The notes under the pieces are model-generated. The model did no database searches and was not told the DNA's origin. It worked only from the letters and a program-made list of their open reading frames with translations. A stretch of 64,000 nt of DNA from contig CAVSPO010000012.1 of assembly GCA_963730005.1 (NCBI GenBank), positions 62,001 to 126,000 on the forward strand, written 5' to 3'. Shown here piece after piece: positions 7,977 to 16,625 of this stretch. The position numbers were made by a program, and so were the translations under genes. Each line of letters opens with the position of its first letter. Positions within the stretch are counted from its first letter, which is position 1. This stretch comes from CAVSPO01 sp963730005 (lineage in GTDB: Bacteria > Actinomycetota > Actinomycetes > Propionibacteriales > Propionibacteriaceae).

Positions 7977-10796
7977 ATGGACCCCATGTCCGAAGCACTG
8001 CTCAACCCCGTCACCACACCTTCCGATGAGGTCGTCAAGCAATTTGATGCCAATCCATCGGCTGGGCTGAGCAGCCCCGAAGTCGGGACGCGCCTGGAGA
8101 AGTACGGGCCCAACGAGCTGATCGGCAAGCCCCCGGTCCCGGCGTGGCGCCGTTTCCTGAGACAATTCCAGTCGCCCCTGATCTACCTGTTGATCGCCGC
8201 CACGATCGTCTCCACCATCGCTTGGGTGCTGCAGCCAGCCGGTCCGGGCAAGGAACTGGTGCCGGTCGACGCGATCGTGATCGCCGTCATCGTGTTGTTC
8301 AACGCGATGCTCGGCTACGTGCAGGAGAACAGGGCGGCCGACGCGGTGGCCACGCTGCAGTCAATGACCCAGGCCCGATCCACAGTGCTGCGCGACGGGC
8401 AACAGTCGCAGGTGAACAGCAGTGAGCTGGTGCCCGGAGACATCCTGCTGCTGGCAGAGGGTGATGAGGTCGGTGCGGACGCACGTCTGGTCAGCGCCAG
8501 TTCCCTGCTGGTTGCTGAGTCGTCCCTGACCGGCGAGTCAGTCCCGGTCGAGAAGGAGAACACGGTCCTGCAGGGCGTGATCCCGTTGGGCGATCGCGTC
8601 AACATGGTTTACAAGGGCACTGCCGTCACGCAGGGCGTCGGTCAGGCGGTTGTTGTCGCCACCGGCATGGCGACCGAGATGGGCAACATCGCCACGATGC
8701 TGTCGCAGGCCGAGGACGAACCGACACCGCTCAGCAAGGAGCTCGACTCGCTCGGCCGCATGCTGGGCATCGGGGTGATCGGCATTGCCGTGATCGTGAT
8801 GAGCGTCAACTACCTGACCTCGACGGATCATTCGGTGGCCAACCTGATTGCCATCCTGATCCTGGGCGTCTCGCTGGCCGTGGCCGCCGTCCCGGAGGGT
8901 CTGCCAGCCATCCTGACCGTCGTGCTGTCGCTCGGCACCCAGCGAATGGCCAACCGCAACGCCATCGTCAAGGACCTGTCCTCGGTCGAGACGCTGGGCT
9001 CGGCCTCAGTGATCGCTTCGGACAAGACCGGCACCCTGACGCGTAACGAGATGACAGTCCAACGGGTGGTCACGGCGTCCGGCCAGGTGGAGGTGACCGG
9101 CATCGGTTACGCACCCGACGGCGAAGTGCTGCACGACGGCAGGCCACTGGAAGGGGACGTGGCAACCGAGGCGCGGCTGGTGCTCAGTGGAGGCTATCTG
9201 GCCAACGACGCGCGGCTGGAGCAGGTCGACGGCCAGTGGCAGGTGCAGGGCGATCCCACCGAGGCCTCTTTCCTGGTGGCCGCCCACAAGCTGGCCGGCA
9301 CCGTCGACTACGTGCGAGGCTTCGACCGCAGCGGCCAGGTTCCGTTCACCAGCGCTCGCAAGATGATGTCGGTGACCGGCACCATGCCGGTGCTGGGCAG
9401 CGTGCTGTGGAGCAAGGGTGCACCAGACGTGCTGCTCGGCAACTGCACCTCGGTGCGCGTGGGTGACACCATCGAGCCGTTGACCGACGACCGCCGTGAG
9501 CACATCCTGGCCGAGATCAACGACCTGGCAGAGCAGGCTTTCAGGACCCTCGGGGTGGCCTACCGACTGCTCGAAACCGATCCAGGCGAGGACGTCGACG
9601 CATCGCACGAGACCGGCCTGGTCTATGTCGGCACGGTGGCGATGATCGATCCGCCCCGCACCGAAGCCAAGGCAGCCATCGCGGAAGCCCGCCGGGCCGG
9701 CATCCGCGTGCTGATGATCACCGGTGATCATCCAGCCACCGCTGCGCGTATCGCCACCGATCTGGGCATCGTCGAGCCCGGCGCAAAGGCGCTCACCGGC
9801 GCGCAGATCGATGAACTGACCGACGAGCAGTTCAACCAGGCTGTCAAGGACCACTCGGTGTTCGCTCGGGTTGCCCCCGAGCACAAGATGCGAATCATCA
9901 ACGCCCTCCAGAACCAGGGCGAGATCGTGTCGATGACCGGCGACGGCGTGAACGACGCGCCCGCACTGAAGAGCGCCGACATCGGCGTAGCGATGGGAAT
10001 CACGGGTACCGAGGTGTCGAAGGAGGCGGCCAACATGGTCCTCGCCGACGACAACTTCGCGACGATCGTTGCGGCTGTGCGGGAGGGGCGCAACATCTTC
10101 GAGAACATCCGCAAGTTCTTGCGCTACCTGCTGAGCACCAACATGGGCGAAGTGATGACGGTGTTCTTCGGCACCATGTTCGCCGCCCAGCTGGGCTTGC
10201 ACGAGCTCGACGGATCGCCGGCGGTGCCTCTGCTGGCCACCCAGATCCTGTGGATCAACCTGGTCACCGACTCCGGACCGGCCCTGGCCATGGGTGTCGA
10301 CCCGGCCATCGACGACGTGATGAGCAACAAGCCGCGAAGAAAGTCCGAGAAGGTCATCAGCCGCGGCATGTGGTTCCAGATCCTGTGGGTGGGGTCCGTG
10401 ATGGCAGCCGTCATGCTGTTCGTGCTCGACTGGTTCGAGCCGGGCGGTCTGTTCGAGGGCAGCTTCGACATCACGGTGGCCCGCACCGCGGCATTCACCT
10501 GTCTGGTGTTTGCCCAGCTGTTCAACGCGCTGAGCGCACGCTCGGCCACGTCGACCGCCTTCAGGGGCCTCTTCTCCAACAAGTGGCTGTGGGGAGCGAT
10601 CCTGCTGGCGGTGCTGCTGCAGGTGGCGGTGGTCGAGGCCCCCGTCCTGCAGAGCGCGTTCAAGACCGCTCCGCTGACCCTGGAGCAGTGGGGTTTCTGC
10701 ATTGCGGCGTCGTCGATCGTGTTGTGGGCCGAGGAGATCCGCAAGCTGATCGTGCGTGGCCTTGGTGTCAAAGAGAGCGGCCAGGGGGTCGGTTGA
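7977..10796 (+). CDS. Cation-transporting P-type ATPase (type II, Ca2+-ATPase-like)
   Basis: A pump of about 939 residues with the full P-type set: N-terminal cation-ATPase domain, TGES dephosphorylation loop, PEGLPA in helix M4 (about residue 306), phosphorylation site DKTGTLT (about residue 349), KGAPD in the nucleotide domain, and GDGVNDAPALK (about residue 656), followed by the C-terminal helices with WINLVTDSGPALAMG. PEGLPA plus an Asp-containing helix M6 is typical of type IIA/IIB calcium or monovalent-cation pumps. The start is ATG 7977 or ATG 7986; neither has a clear ribosome-binding site, and the gene begins one base after the yhgE stop, so translational coupling is plausible. Its 3' end overlaps the convergent MFS gene by 29 bases. 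Confidence 0.92.
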   Translation: MDPMSEALLNPVTTPSDEVVKQFDANPSAGLSSPEVGTRLEKYGPNELIGKPPVPAWRRFLRQFQSPLIYLLIAATIVSTIAWVLQPAGPGKELVPVDAIVIAVIVLFNAMLGYVQENRAADAVATLQSMTQARSTVLRDGQQSQVNSSELVPGDILLLAEGDEVGADARLVSASSLLVAESSLTGESVPVEKENTVLQGVIPLGDRVNMVYKGTAVTQGVGQAVVVATGMATEMGNIATMLSQAEDEPTPLSKELDSLGRMLGIGVIGIAVIVMSVNYLTSTDHSVANLIAILILGVSLAVAAVPEGLPAILTVVLSLGTQRMANRNAIVKDLSSVETLGSASVIASDKTGTLTRNEMTVQRVVTASGQVEVTGIGYAPDGEVLHDGRPLEGDVATEARLVLSGGYLANDARLEQVDGQWQVQGDPTEASFLVAAHKLAGTVDYVRGFDRSGQVPFTSARKMMSVTGTMPVLGSVLWSKGAPDVLLGNCTSVRVGDTIEPLTDDRREHILAEINDLAEQAFRTLGVAYRLLETDPGEDVDASHETGLVYVGTVAMIDPPRTEAKAAIAEARRAGIRVLMITGDHPATAARIATDLGIVEPGAKALTGAQIDELTDEQFNQAVKDHSVFARVAPEHKMRIINALQNQGEIVSMTGDGVNDAPALKSADIGVAMGITGTEVSKEAANMVLADDNFATIVAAVREGRNIFENIRKFLRYLLSTNMGEVMTVFFGTMFAAQLGLHELDGSPAVPLLATQILWINLVTDSGPALAMGVDPAIDDVMSNKPRRKSEKVISRGMWFQILWVGSVMAAVMLFVLDWFEPGGLFEGSFDITVARTAAFTCLVFAQLFNALSARSATSTAFRGLFSNKWLWGAILLAVLLQVAVVEAPVLQSAFKTAPLTLEQWGFCIAASSIVLWAEEIRKLIVRGLGVKESGQGVG

Positions 10797-11895
10797 ACGC
10801 CCGGTGGAGCAGGATCACCGCGAGAACCGGGGCCATGGTGAGCAGATAGATGGTGGGGTAGCTCGTGGCTTCGGCGATCACGCCCCAGATGATTGAGCCG
10901 AGACCGATGCCCAGGTCGAACCCGACGAAGAAGGTGGCGTTGGCAGCGCCGCGGCGCGGGGGGATGACGTCGCGAACAGCCATCGCCTGCAAGACCGGAT
11001 GCGCAGCGCCGAAGCCAAGGCCGTAGCACGCACCTGCCAACAGGAACATCGGCAGGTTGTCGGCGCGGGCGAGAATCAGCAGCGCAGTCAGCATGGCGAC
11101 CACGGCGGGGTAGAGGGCGAAGTGGTCGCCCTTGAGGTCTGCAAGGCGGCCGGCGAAGGAGCGAACCACGAGGATCGCGGCCGCGTTGGCGATGAAGTAC
11201 GGGCCGATGTTGTCGACGCCCCGTTCCGCGGCGTAGAGCGCAATGAAGGAGATCACCGCACCCCACGACAGCGTCGCGCAGAAGATCAGGACAGCAGCCG
11301 GCATCGCCCGCTTTTCCAGGAACGCACCTCGTGACGGCACCACCGGTTGCGGCGGGTACCGGATCAGCAGCGCGATCACGACGGTGCACAGCACCAGCGC
11401 AGCCGAGACTGTGAACACGGTGGGGAAGCCGTGGCTGTCGAGCAGAGCCAGCCCCAGTGCCGGGCCGACTGCCATCCCCAGGGTGCTGGTCATGCCGAAG
11501 TAGCCCATGCCCTCGGTGAGCCGGGACTTGGGAATGTTGTCGGTGGCGATCGTGTTCGAGGCGGTGCCGAGCGCGCCCCAACCGAAGCCGTGCAGGAACC
11601 GGACCACGGCCAGAGCAAGGATGGTTGCGGTGACGGCGTAGCTGAGGGTGCACACGATGAACAGGCCCAGACCGGCGAGAAACACTATTCGGCGCCCCCG
11701 ACGGTCGAGCATCCGGCCCGAGATCGGACGCATCACGACTGCGGATGCAGTGAAGATGCCGGTGACCACCCCGGCCCACGTCTGCCCGCCACCGAGGGCG
11801 GTGGCATAGACCGGCATCACGGGCATCAGCATCTGAAAGCCGAGAAAGGTGAACAGGTTCGCTGCGGTGATCAGGGCAAAATTGCGGGACCACAT
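10768..11895 (-). CDS. MFS transporter
   Basis: A 375-residue permease of the major facilitator superfamily with about twelve hydrophobic helices. The loop 2-3 motif GRMLDRRGRR (about residue 60) is the MFS signature G-x3-D-R/K-x-G-R/K, repeated weakly in the second half as GRLADLKGDH. The N-terminus begins with a helix directly (NFALITAANLFTFLG), as in drug/sugar-efflux-like members. Substrate unknown. It lies 12 bases downstream of the fructosamine kinase gene on the same strand, so the two are probably co-transcribed. Confidence 0.88.
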   Translation of the reverse strand: MWSRNFALITAANLFTFLGFQMLMPVMPVYATALGGGQTWAGVVTGIFTASAVVMRPISGRMLDRRGRRIVFLAGLGLFIVCTLSYAVTATILALAVVRFLHGFGWGALGTASNTIATDNIPKSRLTEGMGYFGMTSTLGMAVGPALGLALLDSHGFPTVFTVSAALVLCTVVIALLIRYPPQPVVPSRGAFLEKRAMPAAVLIFCATLSWGAVISFIALYAAERGVDNIGPYFIANAAAILVVRSFAGRLADLKGDHFALYPAVVAMLTALLILARADNLPMFLLAGACYGLGFGAAHPVLQAMAVRDVIPPRRGAANATFFVGFDLGIGLGSIIWGVIAEATSYPTIYLLTMAPVLAVILLHRAFNRPPGRSL

Positions 11896-11907
11896 GCTCC
11901 GCCCCTT

Positions 11908-12660
11908 TCAGATCAGCTGGTTCACGATGTGCATTGCCTGGCGAGCGTATCCGCCCCCGAAGAGCACTGTGTGCACCAGCAGCGGGTGCAGCTGATGCAG
12001 TGGGATCAGCTGGCGCCAGTGGGCGTCAAGGCCTGCGGCCTCGGCGTAAGCAGCTTCGACGCGGGGGAGTTGCGGCAATCCGAACAACCCCAGCATCGCC
12101 AGGTCCGTGACGCCGTGGCCGCCGTGGGCGGCCGGGTCGATCAGAACCACCCCTTCCGCGCTCCACAACACGTTGCCGGACCACAGATCGCCGTGGATCC
12201 GCGCTGGTGGACGGTCATCGTCCCATGCGCCAGCCACCAGCAGTTCGCACAGGTGTTCGAGTCGCGCCACGTCGCCGGGGGACAGCAGCCCACGGTCGCG
12301 GGAGGTTTGCAGGTACGGCATGATCCGTTCGTGCGCATAGAACGCACCCCAGCACTGATGCCGGCGAAGCGGCAGCTCCGCTGTTCCGATCCAGCCGTCG
12401 CCGGCCCAGCCAGGCGGACCAGCACCAAAGGCGTCAGCGCCGGCGTGGTGCGTGACCCACAGGCGGTGGCCGAAATCCTCGGCGGCTCGCGGCGTCGGAG
12501 CAACTTCCTGAACGCCCATCTCGGTGATGTGCTCGTCGTCCACGTCCAGCACGCGGACGATTTCAACGCCGCCGGCGACGCGCAACCAGTCCAGACCGGT
12601 GGCCTCCCAACGGAAGAAGCCAGCAGGGGCTCGTGGGTTGCGCTTGATGTGCACCGCCAT
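11908..12660 (-). CDS. Fructosamine kinase family protein
   Basis: A 250-residue small-molecule kinase of the aminoglycoside phosphotransferase/choline kinase fold. Fructosamine kinases phosphorylate ketoamines on glycated proteins or amino acids to start deglycation. The catalytic loop HGDLWSGNVLW (about residue 155) and the metal-binding IDPAAHGGHGVTDLAM (about residue 175) are exact family hallmarks. The protein is slightly shorter than the usual 270-290 residues, mostly at the N-terminal lobe. It heads a two-gene transcript with the MFS permease, which could import or export the glycated substrate; that link is inference. Confidence 0.88.
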   Translation of the reverse strand: MAVHIKRNPRAPAGFFRWEATGLDWLRVAGGVEIVRVLDVDDEHITEMGVQEVAPTPRAAEDFGHRLWVTHHAGADAFGAGPPGWAGDGWIGTAELPLRRHQCWGAFYAHERIMPYLQTSRDRGLLSPGDVARLEHLCELLVAGAWDDDRPPARIHGDLWSGNVLWSAEGVVLIDPAAHGGHGVTDLAMLGLFGLPQLPRVEAAYAEAAGLDAHWRQLIPLHQLHPLLVHTVLFGGGYARQAMHIVNQLI

Positions 12661-12805
12661 GGCTGCAGACTACCGACGACAGGTCTTCTGACAGCCGTAC
12701 CTGTGTGACCGATAAGCTACATTATGTCATTCTGGCACTGTCGCACGCACATTCTCTGCCCCTCATCCCTACCCCGCACCGCGATCGTGGGAGTAGTGTC
12801 TGGCC
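12661..12805. promoter_or_regulatory. Divergent intergenic region with AT-rich core
   Basis: Separates the fructosamine kinase gene (minus) from a small unknown gene (plus). In otherwise GC-rich DNA, bases 12711-12740 are AT-rich and include the odd palindrome ACATTATGT (12719-12727), a likely location for one or both -10 elements. No clean -35 was found. Confidence 0.35.
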
Positions 12806-13195
12806 ATGGGAACCAACTATGAGACACGTGCGGAGATCGCTCGCAAGGGATTCGAAGCTCTTGGACCGAGCCCCAGCCAGAATCTCTCGCTGATGGTCCA
12901 ATGCCCCCACTCTCATCACTTGGCTGCCGTGTACGACACCGAGGTCGGACGCGTCTTCCACTCGGTCACCCACGCTGGTTCGCACGGACGCAAGGACCGC
13001 CCGGACGTCCCCCACCATGCGTCCGGCAAGGCTGCCCAGCTGGGGCGCGACTGGTTCGAGTTGCTGGACGCCAAACCCGACGCTTCGGTTTCGGACGACC
13101 TGCAGGCGGGTTGCGAATGTGGCCCCCGCGTTTTGTCCCGCGCGGATCTGCAACAGCTGATTGCCGACGGCCAGACCCGGATCATCATCGAGTGA
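12806..13195 (+). CDS. Conserved-looking small protein with CPHSHH and CECGP motifs
   Basis: I do not recognise a named family. The 129-residue product begins at ATG 12806. Two clusters of possible metal ligands stand out: CPHSHH near residue 33, with further His residues in HSVTHAGSHGRKDRPDVPHH, and CECGPR near residue 101. The spacing suggests a zinc-binding fold, but this is inference. The codon positions show the GC bias of neighbouring genes, supporting a real gene. Its last 11 bases overlap the convergent lysE gene. Confidence 0.6.
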   Translation: MGTNYETRAEIARKGFEALGPSPSQNLSLMVQCPHSHHLAAVYDTEVGRVFHSVTHAGSHGRKDRPDVPHHASGKAAQLGRDWFELLDAKPDASVSDDLQAGCECGPRVLSRADLQQLIADGQTRIIIE

Positions 13196-13805
13196 GCAGC
13201 GCCGCTGCCGATTGCGCGACCAGCACGGCGCCAGCTCCCAGCAGCAGCAACGAGGCCGAGCCCATCAGCACACGGTAGCCTCGGCCGACCACAAAATGAC
13301 GGCCACGAGCCACCAGCAGGGCGACCAGCAGTTTCGATCCCACCAGGGTGACGTAGAAGCCGACCACTAGCAGTGCCCCCATCCCGGCCCCCGACGTGGC
13401 GGCCTCCACCACCAAGGGCCCCATCACGGTCGCCCAGGTGATCCAGGGGTGGGGGCTGAGCAGGTTGACGAGAACGGCGCGTCGCAGCGCTCCTGTCTGG
13501 GCGCCGGGCGTCTGGTCGCCCACAACCAGAGCCGAGTCCACCGAGCGCCAGGTCTCGATCGCCAGCCAGATCACGTAGGCCCCGCCGAACACCCCCAGTG
13601 CGTCCAGCACCCACTCAGGCAGGCGAGACAGCACGAACAAGGCACCGACGATGACCACGACGTCGGTGATCAACGGGGCGACTGCGGTCAGCGCACCGGC
13701 ACGCCAGCCCGACCGCAACGTCTGGATGATCACCAGGAGCAGCAAGGGACCCGGGCTCACACCCGCCGCCAGGCCAATCGTCAGCCCCAGTACCAGCGCG
13801 TCCAC
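13185..13805 (-). CDS. LysE/RhtB-family amino-acid exporter
   Basis: A 206-residue membrane protein of about six helices with the LysE-family N-terminus GLAAGVSPGPLLLLVI, whose GxxPGP motif is diagnostic. LysE-type proteins export amino acids or their analogues. It starts at GTG 13805, only four bases after the trpF stop, so it is the last gene of the trpD-trpC-trpF operon. An exporter in an operon for the middle steps of tryptophan synthesis suggests export of an aromatic amino acid or intermediate. Confidence 0.85.
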   Translation of the reverse strand: MDALVLGLTIGLAAGVSPGPLLLLVIIQTLRSGWRAGALTAVAPLITDVVVIVGALFVLSRLPEWVLDALGVFGGAYVIWLAIETWRSVDSALVVGDQTPGAQTGALRRAVLVNLLSPHPWITWATVMGPLVVEAATSGAGMGALLVVGFYVTLVGSKLLVALLVARGRHFVVGRGYRVLMGSASLLLLGAGAVLVAQSAAALLTR

Positions 13806-13809
13806 CGGC

Positions 13810-14502
13810 TCAACCCCGCACCGCGGCCAGGAACGCGCTCACCCGTTCCGGGTCCTTGCGGCCAACCGGTTTCTCTACCCCGCTGATGACGTCGACGCCG
13901 AACGGCCTGACCGCGCCGATGGCGGCTGCCACGTTGTCGGAGCGCAGGCCGCCGGCCAGTACCACCGGCACCGAGACCTCGTCACGGACGGCGCGAGCCG
14001 TCCTCAGGTCCACGGTGCGCCCGGTGCCGGCAGGTCGCTGGGCACTGATCGAGTCGACCAGGACGACGTCGACGCCCATCCCGGCATACAGTTGCGCGGT
14101 GGCCACGGTTGTTGCGGGCACCTTGTGACGGGTCTGCAGGGCGCCGGAGTCCACGTCGAAACGCAGTGCCTTGGCCACTTTGAACCCGCGGGCATGCAGG
14201 TCCGCCACGAGCCGAGCAGTCACGTCCGGGGCCTCGTCAGCGTGCAGCTGAACCAGATCGGGACGCAGCCGGTCGGCGATCGTCAGCACCTGTTTGGGGT
14301 CATCGCCCACGACCACCACCCGCTCCACCCGGTCCGGAACCAGCGCCATCAGTTCCTCGGCCTGATCTGGCGTCAGGTTCCAGGGCACCTCGATCGGATA
14401 GCCGACGACAAAGCCCAGCGCGTCGGCCCCCGCCTCGACGCACATCGCCACGTCGTCGGCGTGGCAGACTCCGCAGATCTTGACCCACGTCACGCCGGCC
14501 AA
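13810..14502 (-). CDS. trpF: Phosphoribosylanthranilate isomerase (TrpF), divergent
   Basis: A 230-residue TIM-barrel enzyme converting N-(5-phosphoribosyl)anthranilate to CdRP in tryptophan synthesis. KICGVCHADD at the N-terminus carries the catalytic Cys; LVDS (about residue 129) supplies the catalytic Asp; VVLAGGL and GVDVISGVE form the phosphate-binding end. Departures from the usual sequence are QLHADE for QLHGDE and an extra stretch around residue 40. It overlaps the trpC stop by 13 bases and is followed four bases later by lysE. The divergence sets it apart from ordinary actinobacterial Trp enzymes, most of which use PriA rather than TrpF for this step. Confidence 0.85.
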   Translation of the reverse strand: MAGVTWVKICGVCHADDVAMCVEAGADALGFVVGYPIEVPWNLTPDQAEELMALVPDRVERVVVVGDDPKQVLTIADRLRPDLVQLHADEAPDVTARLVADLHARGFKVAKALRFDVDSGALQTRHKVPATTVATAQLYAGMGVDVVLVDSISAQRPAGTGRTVDLRTARAVRDEVSVPVVLAGGLRSDNVAAAIGAVRPFGVDVISGVEKPVGRKDPERVSAFLAAVRG

Positions 14503-15194
14503 CCCACCCCCGTGAGGCTGCGCAGGAACGCCACCGGGTCGGTGGCGCGAAGCGCGGCTGTGCCGACCAGGACGGCGTCCGCTCCGGCCGCAGCTGCCCT
14601 GCGGACGTCATCGACGGAGGCGATGGCGCTTTCGCTGACGACCGGGCGCCCGGACGGGTAGAGCCCAGCCAGCTGGGCTGTGAGCGAAACGTCGGTGTCG
14701 TCGACCTCGAGCACGGTGATATCGCGGTTGTTGATGCCCAGCAGGTCGCCGTCGAGCGTCCCGACGACCCGAACCTCCGCACCGGTGTGAGCCTCGACCA
14801 GAGTCTCGATGCCGAGGTTGCGGGCGTGCGCGATCAGGCCCGCGAGCTCCGCTACATCCAGGTGGGCGGCGATCAACAGCACCGCTGCGGCACCGGTGTC
14901 GGCCAGGGCGTCCAGTTGTCCAGGGGTCGTGACGAAATCCTTGGCCAGCACCGGCAGGTCAACGGCTGCGACGACGGCGCGCAGGATGTCCAGGGATCCG
15001 TCGAAGTGCTCCGCCTCGGTGACCACGCTGATGCCGGCCACACCGGCGGAGGCCATCGCCCGGGCGTACCCGGCGGGGTCGCGACCGGCCAGCAGGTCGC
15101 CCTCCTTCGGGGAGCGAACCTTCACCTCGCCGATCACCGGGAAGACGTTGTCGTGCTGGCGGGCCCGAATCGAAGCGACCAGTGAACCGGTCAC
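14490..15194 (-). CDS. trpC: Indole-3-glycerol-phosphate synthase (TrpC), short form
   Basis: Catalyses ring closure of CdRP to indole-3-glycerol phosphate. Start GTG 15194 overlaps the trpD stop (GTGA). At 234 residues it is about 25-35 shorter than common IGPS; the missing part is the N-terminal extra helix before the barrel. The catalytic set is nevertheless present: Lys in EVKVRSPKEGD, Lys in VLAKDFVTT, Glu in LVEAH, Asn in GINNRD, and Glu-Ser in VSESAI. The KVRSPKEGDLL element differs from the usual bacterial KRASPSKG and is reminiscent of archaeal enzymes; that comparison is from memory and needs a tree. Confidence 0.87.
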   Translation of the reverse strand: MTGSLVASIRARQHDNVFPVIGEVKVRSPKEGDLLAGRDPAGYARAMASAGVAGISVVTEAEHFDGSLDILRAVVAAVDLPVLAKDFVTTPGQLDALADTGAAAVLLIAAHLDVAELAGLIAHARNLGIETLVEAHTGAEVRVVGTLDGDLLGINNRDITVLEVDDTDVSLTAQLAGLYPSGRPVVSESAIASVDDVRRAAAAGADAVLVGTAALRATDPVAFLRSLTGVGWPA

Positions 15195-16543
15195 GGCGTC
15201 TCCTGCGAGGCCTTGATGAGCTGCTCCAGTTTGGCCGTTGCAGCCCCCCTGTCCAGCAGATCCCGCGCCACCCGGACCCCCTCGGCGATGGAAGAAGCCT
15301 TGTCGTTGACATAGAGGGTGGCGCCGCAATTGAGCAACAACATGTCACGACGCGGGCCGGTTTCGACGCCACTGAAGATGTCGCGAATCATCTGCGCGTT
15401 CTGCTGGGGCGTGCCGCCAGCGATGTCCTCGATGCGGCACCGCTGCAGCCCGAAGTCCTCCGGGCTGACCTCGCCATAGCGGATCTTGCCGTGGTGGATG
15501 TCAGCGATCGACGTGCGTCCCAGCAGGGAGAGCTCGTCCAAGCCGTCCAGGCCGTGGGCGATGAGGACATGGTTGAAGTCCATCTCGGCAACGACCTGGG
15601 CCATCATCGACACCAGTTCGGGCTTGTAGACGCCCATCGAGTGGTTGCGGGCGCCGGCCGGGTTGATCAGCGGGCCGATGATGGTGAAGAAGATCGATTT
15701 GATGCCGAGCTGGTTCTCCGGACCGAAAACCCGGCCCATGATGGGGTGAAAGGTCGGGGCGTGCAGGAAGCTGATCCCGACCGTTTCGATCAGCCGGGCA
15801 GCATGCTCGGGAGTGGGGTCGATGTTGACGCCGAGCGCTTCCAGCACGTCGGCGCTGCCCGACGAAGACGAGATCGAACGGCTGCCGTGCTTGGCGACCT
15901 TGACCCCGCCCGCTGCGGCCAGGATCGCATTGGCGGAGCTGACGTTGAACGTGGTCAACCCGCCTCCGGTGCCGCAGGTGTCGGTCATCTCGCCGGTCAC
16001 CTTGACGGGGAACGGCACGGCCACCCGACGCATCGCCTCGGCGATGGCGGCAACCTCCGGCACGGTGGGGCCCTTGGTGGTCAGCCCGACCAGGAACCCA
16101 GCGATCTGCACGTCGGACAGTTCGCCTGCGTTGATGGCCCCGATGACGGAGAAGATCTCGGAACGATCGAGATTGAAGTTGTCCGCCAGCTTGGCCAGGA
16201 TCGGAGAAATGGCAGCACGCCCGAGAGTCAACTCCTCAGTCACCACGTCGTCCGGAGCACCGATCGCGGTGGACAGTGCCGGAGCGCCATGATCCAGGCG
16301 GCGGAACTTGAACTGCTTGAACGCGGTCACCGTGCGTGTGCCCTTGACGCCTGGCATGCCGGCGATTCCGTCGTTCACGACGTCGGAGAGGTTGTCGTAC
16401 TCGTGCACCTGCACGTGGGCGAGCAGGTCGTAGGCGCCGGTGATCGAGTAGACCTCGACGACCTCTTCGATCGCGCTGAGTTCGGAGGCGACCCGGCTCA
16501 GGGCGCCCTTCCTGACCTTGAGGTAAACCATTGCGGTGATCAC
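15191..16543 (-). CDS. trpD: Lrp/AsnC ligand-binding (RAM) domain fused to anthranilate phosphoribosyltransferase (TrpD)
   Basis: A 450-residue fusion. Residues 1-80 are a stand-alone RAM domain of the Lrp/AsnC type (ITGAYDLLAHV near residue 34, then MPGVKGTRTVT) with no DNA-binding helix-turn-helix. After a linker (about 81-105), the rest is a full TrpD that transfers phosphoribosyl from PRPP to anthranilate. PRPP-site motifs appear as GTGGG-LTTFN (191-200, usually GTGGDG) and KHGSR (218-222, usually KHGNR). Start GTG 16543 has GAGG 8 bases upstream, and the RAM and TrpD parts are continuous in one frame. RAM domains bind amino acids and oligomerise, so allosteric control by tryptophan or another amino acid is a natural idea. 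First gene of trpD-trpC-trpF-lysE; no trpE, G, A or B is in the window. Confidence 0.9.
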   Translation of the reverse strand: MITAMVYLKVRKGALSRVASELSAIEEVVEVYSITGAYDLLAHVQVHEYDNLSDVVNDGIAGMPGVKGTRTVTAFKQFKFRRLDHGAPALSTAIGAPDDVVTEELTLGRAAISPILAKLADNFNLDRSEIFSVIGAINAGELSDVQIAGFLVGLTTKGPTVPEVAAIAEAMRRVAVPFPVKVTGEMTDTCGTGGGLTTFNVSSANAILAAAGGVKVAKHGSRSISSSSGSADVLEALGVNIDPTPEHAARLIETVGISFLHAPTFHPIMGRVFGPENQLGIKSIFFTIIGPLINPAGARNHSMGVYKPELVSMMAQVVAEMDFNHVLIAHGLDGLDELSLLGRTSIADIHHGKIRYGEVSPEDFGLQRCRIEDIAGGTPQQNAQMIRDIFSGVETGPRRDMLLLNCGATLYVNDKASSIAEGVRVARDLLDRGAATAKLEQLIKASQETP

Positions 16544-16625
16544 TGGCTCATCCTCGCGTGTTCAGGGCCGGCGAGCCAGCGGGGACCGCATCCTGATTGG
16601 CCCCGGTCAACCGGCCGTCCACCCG

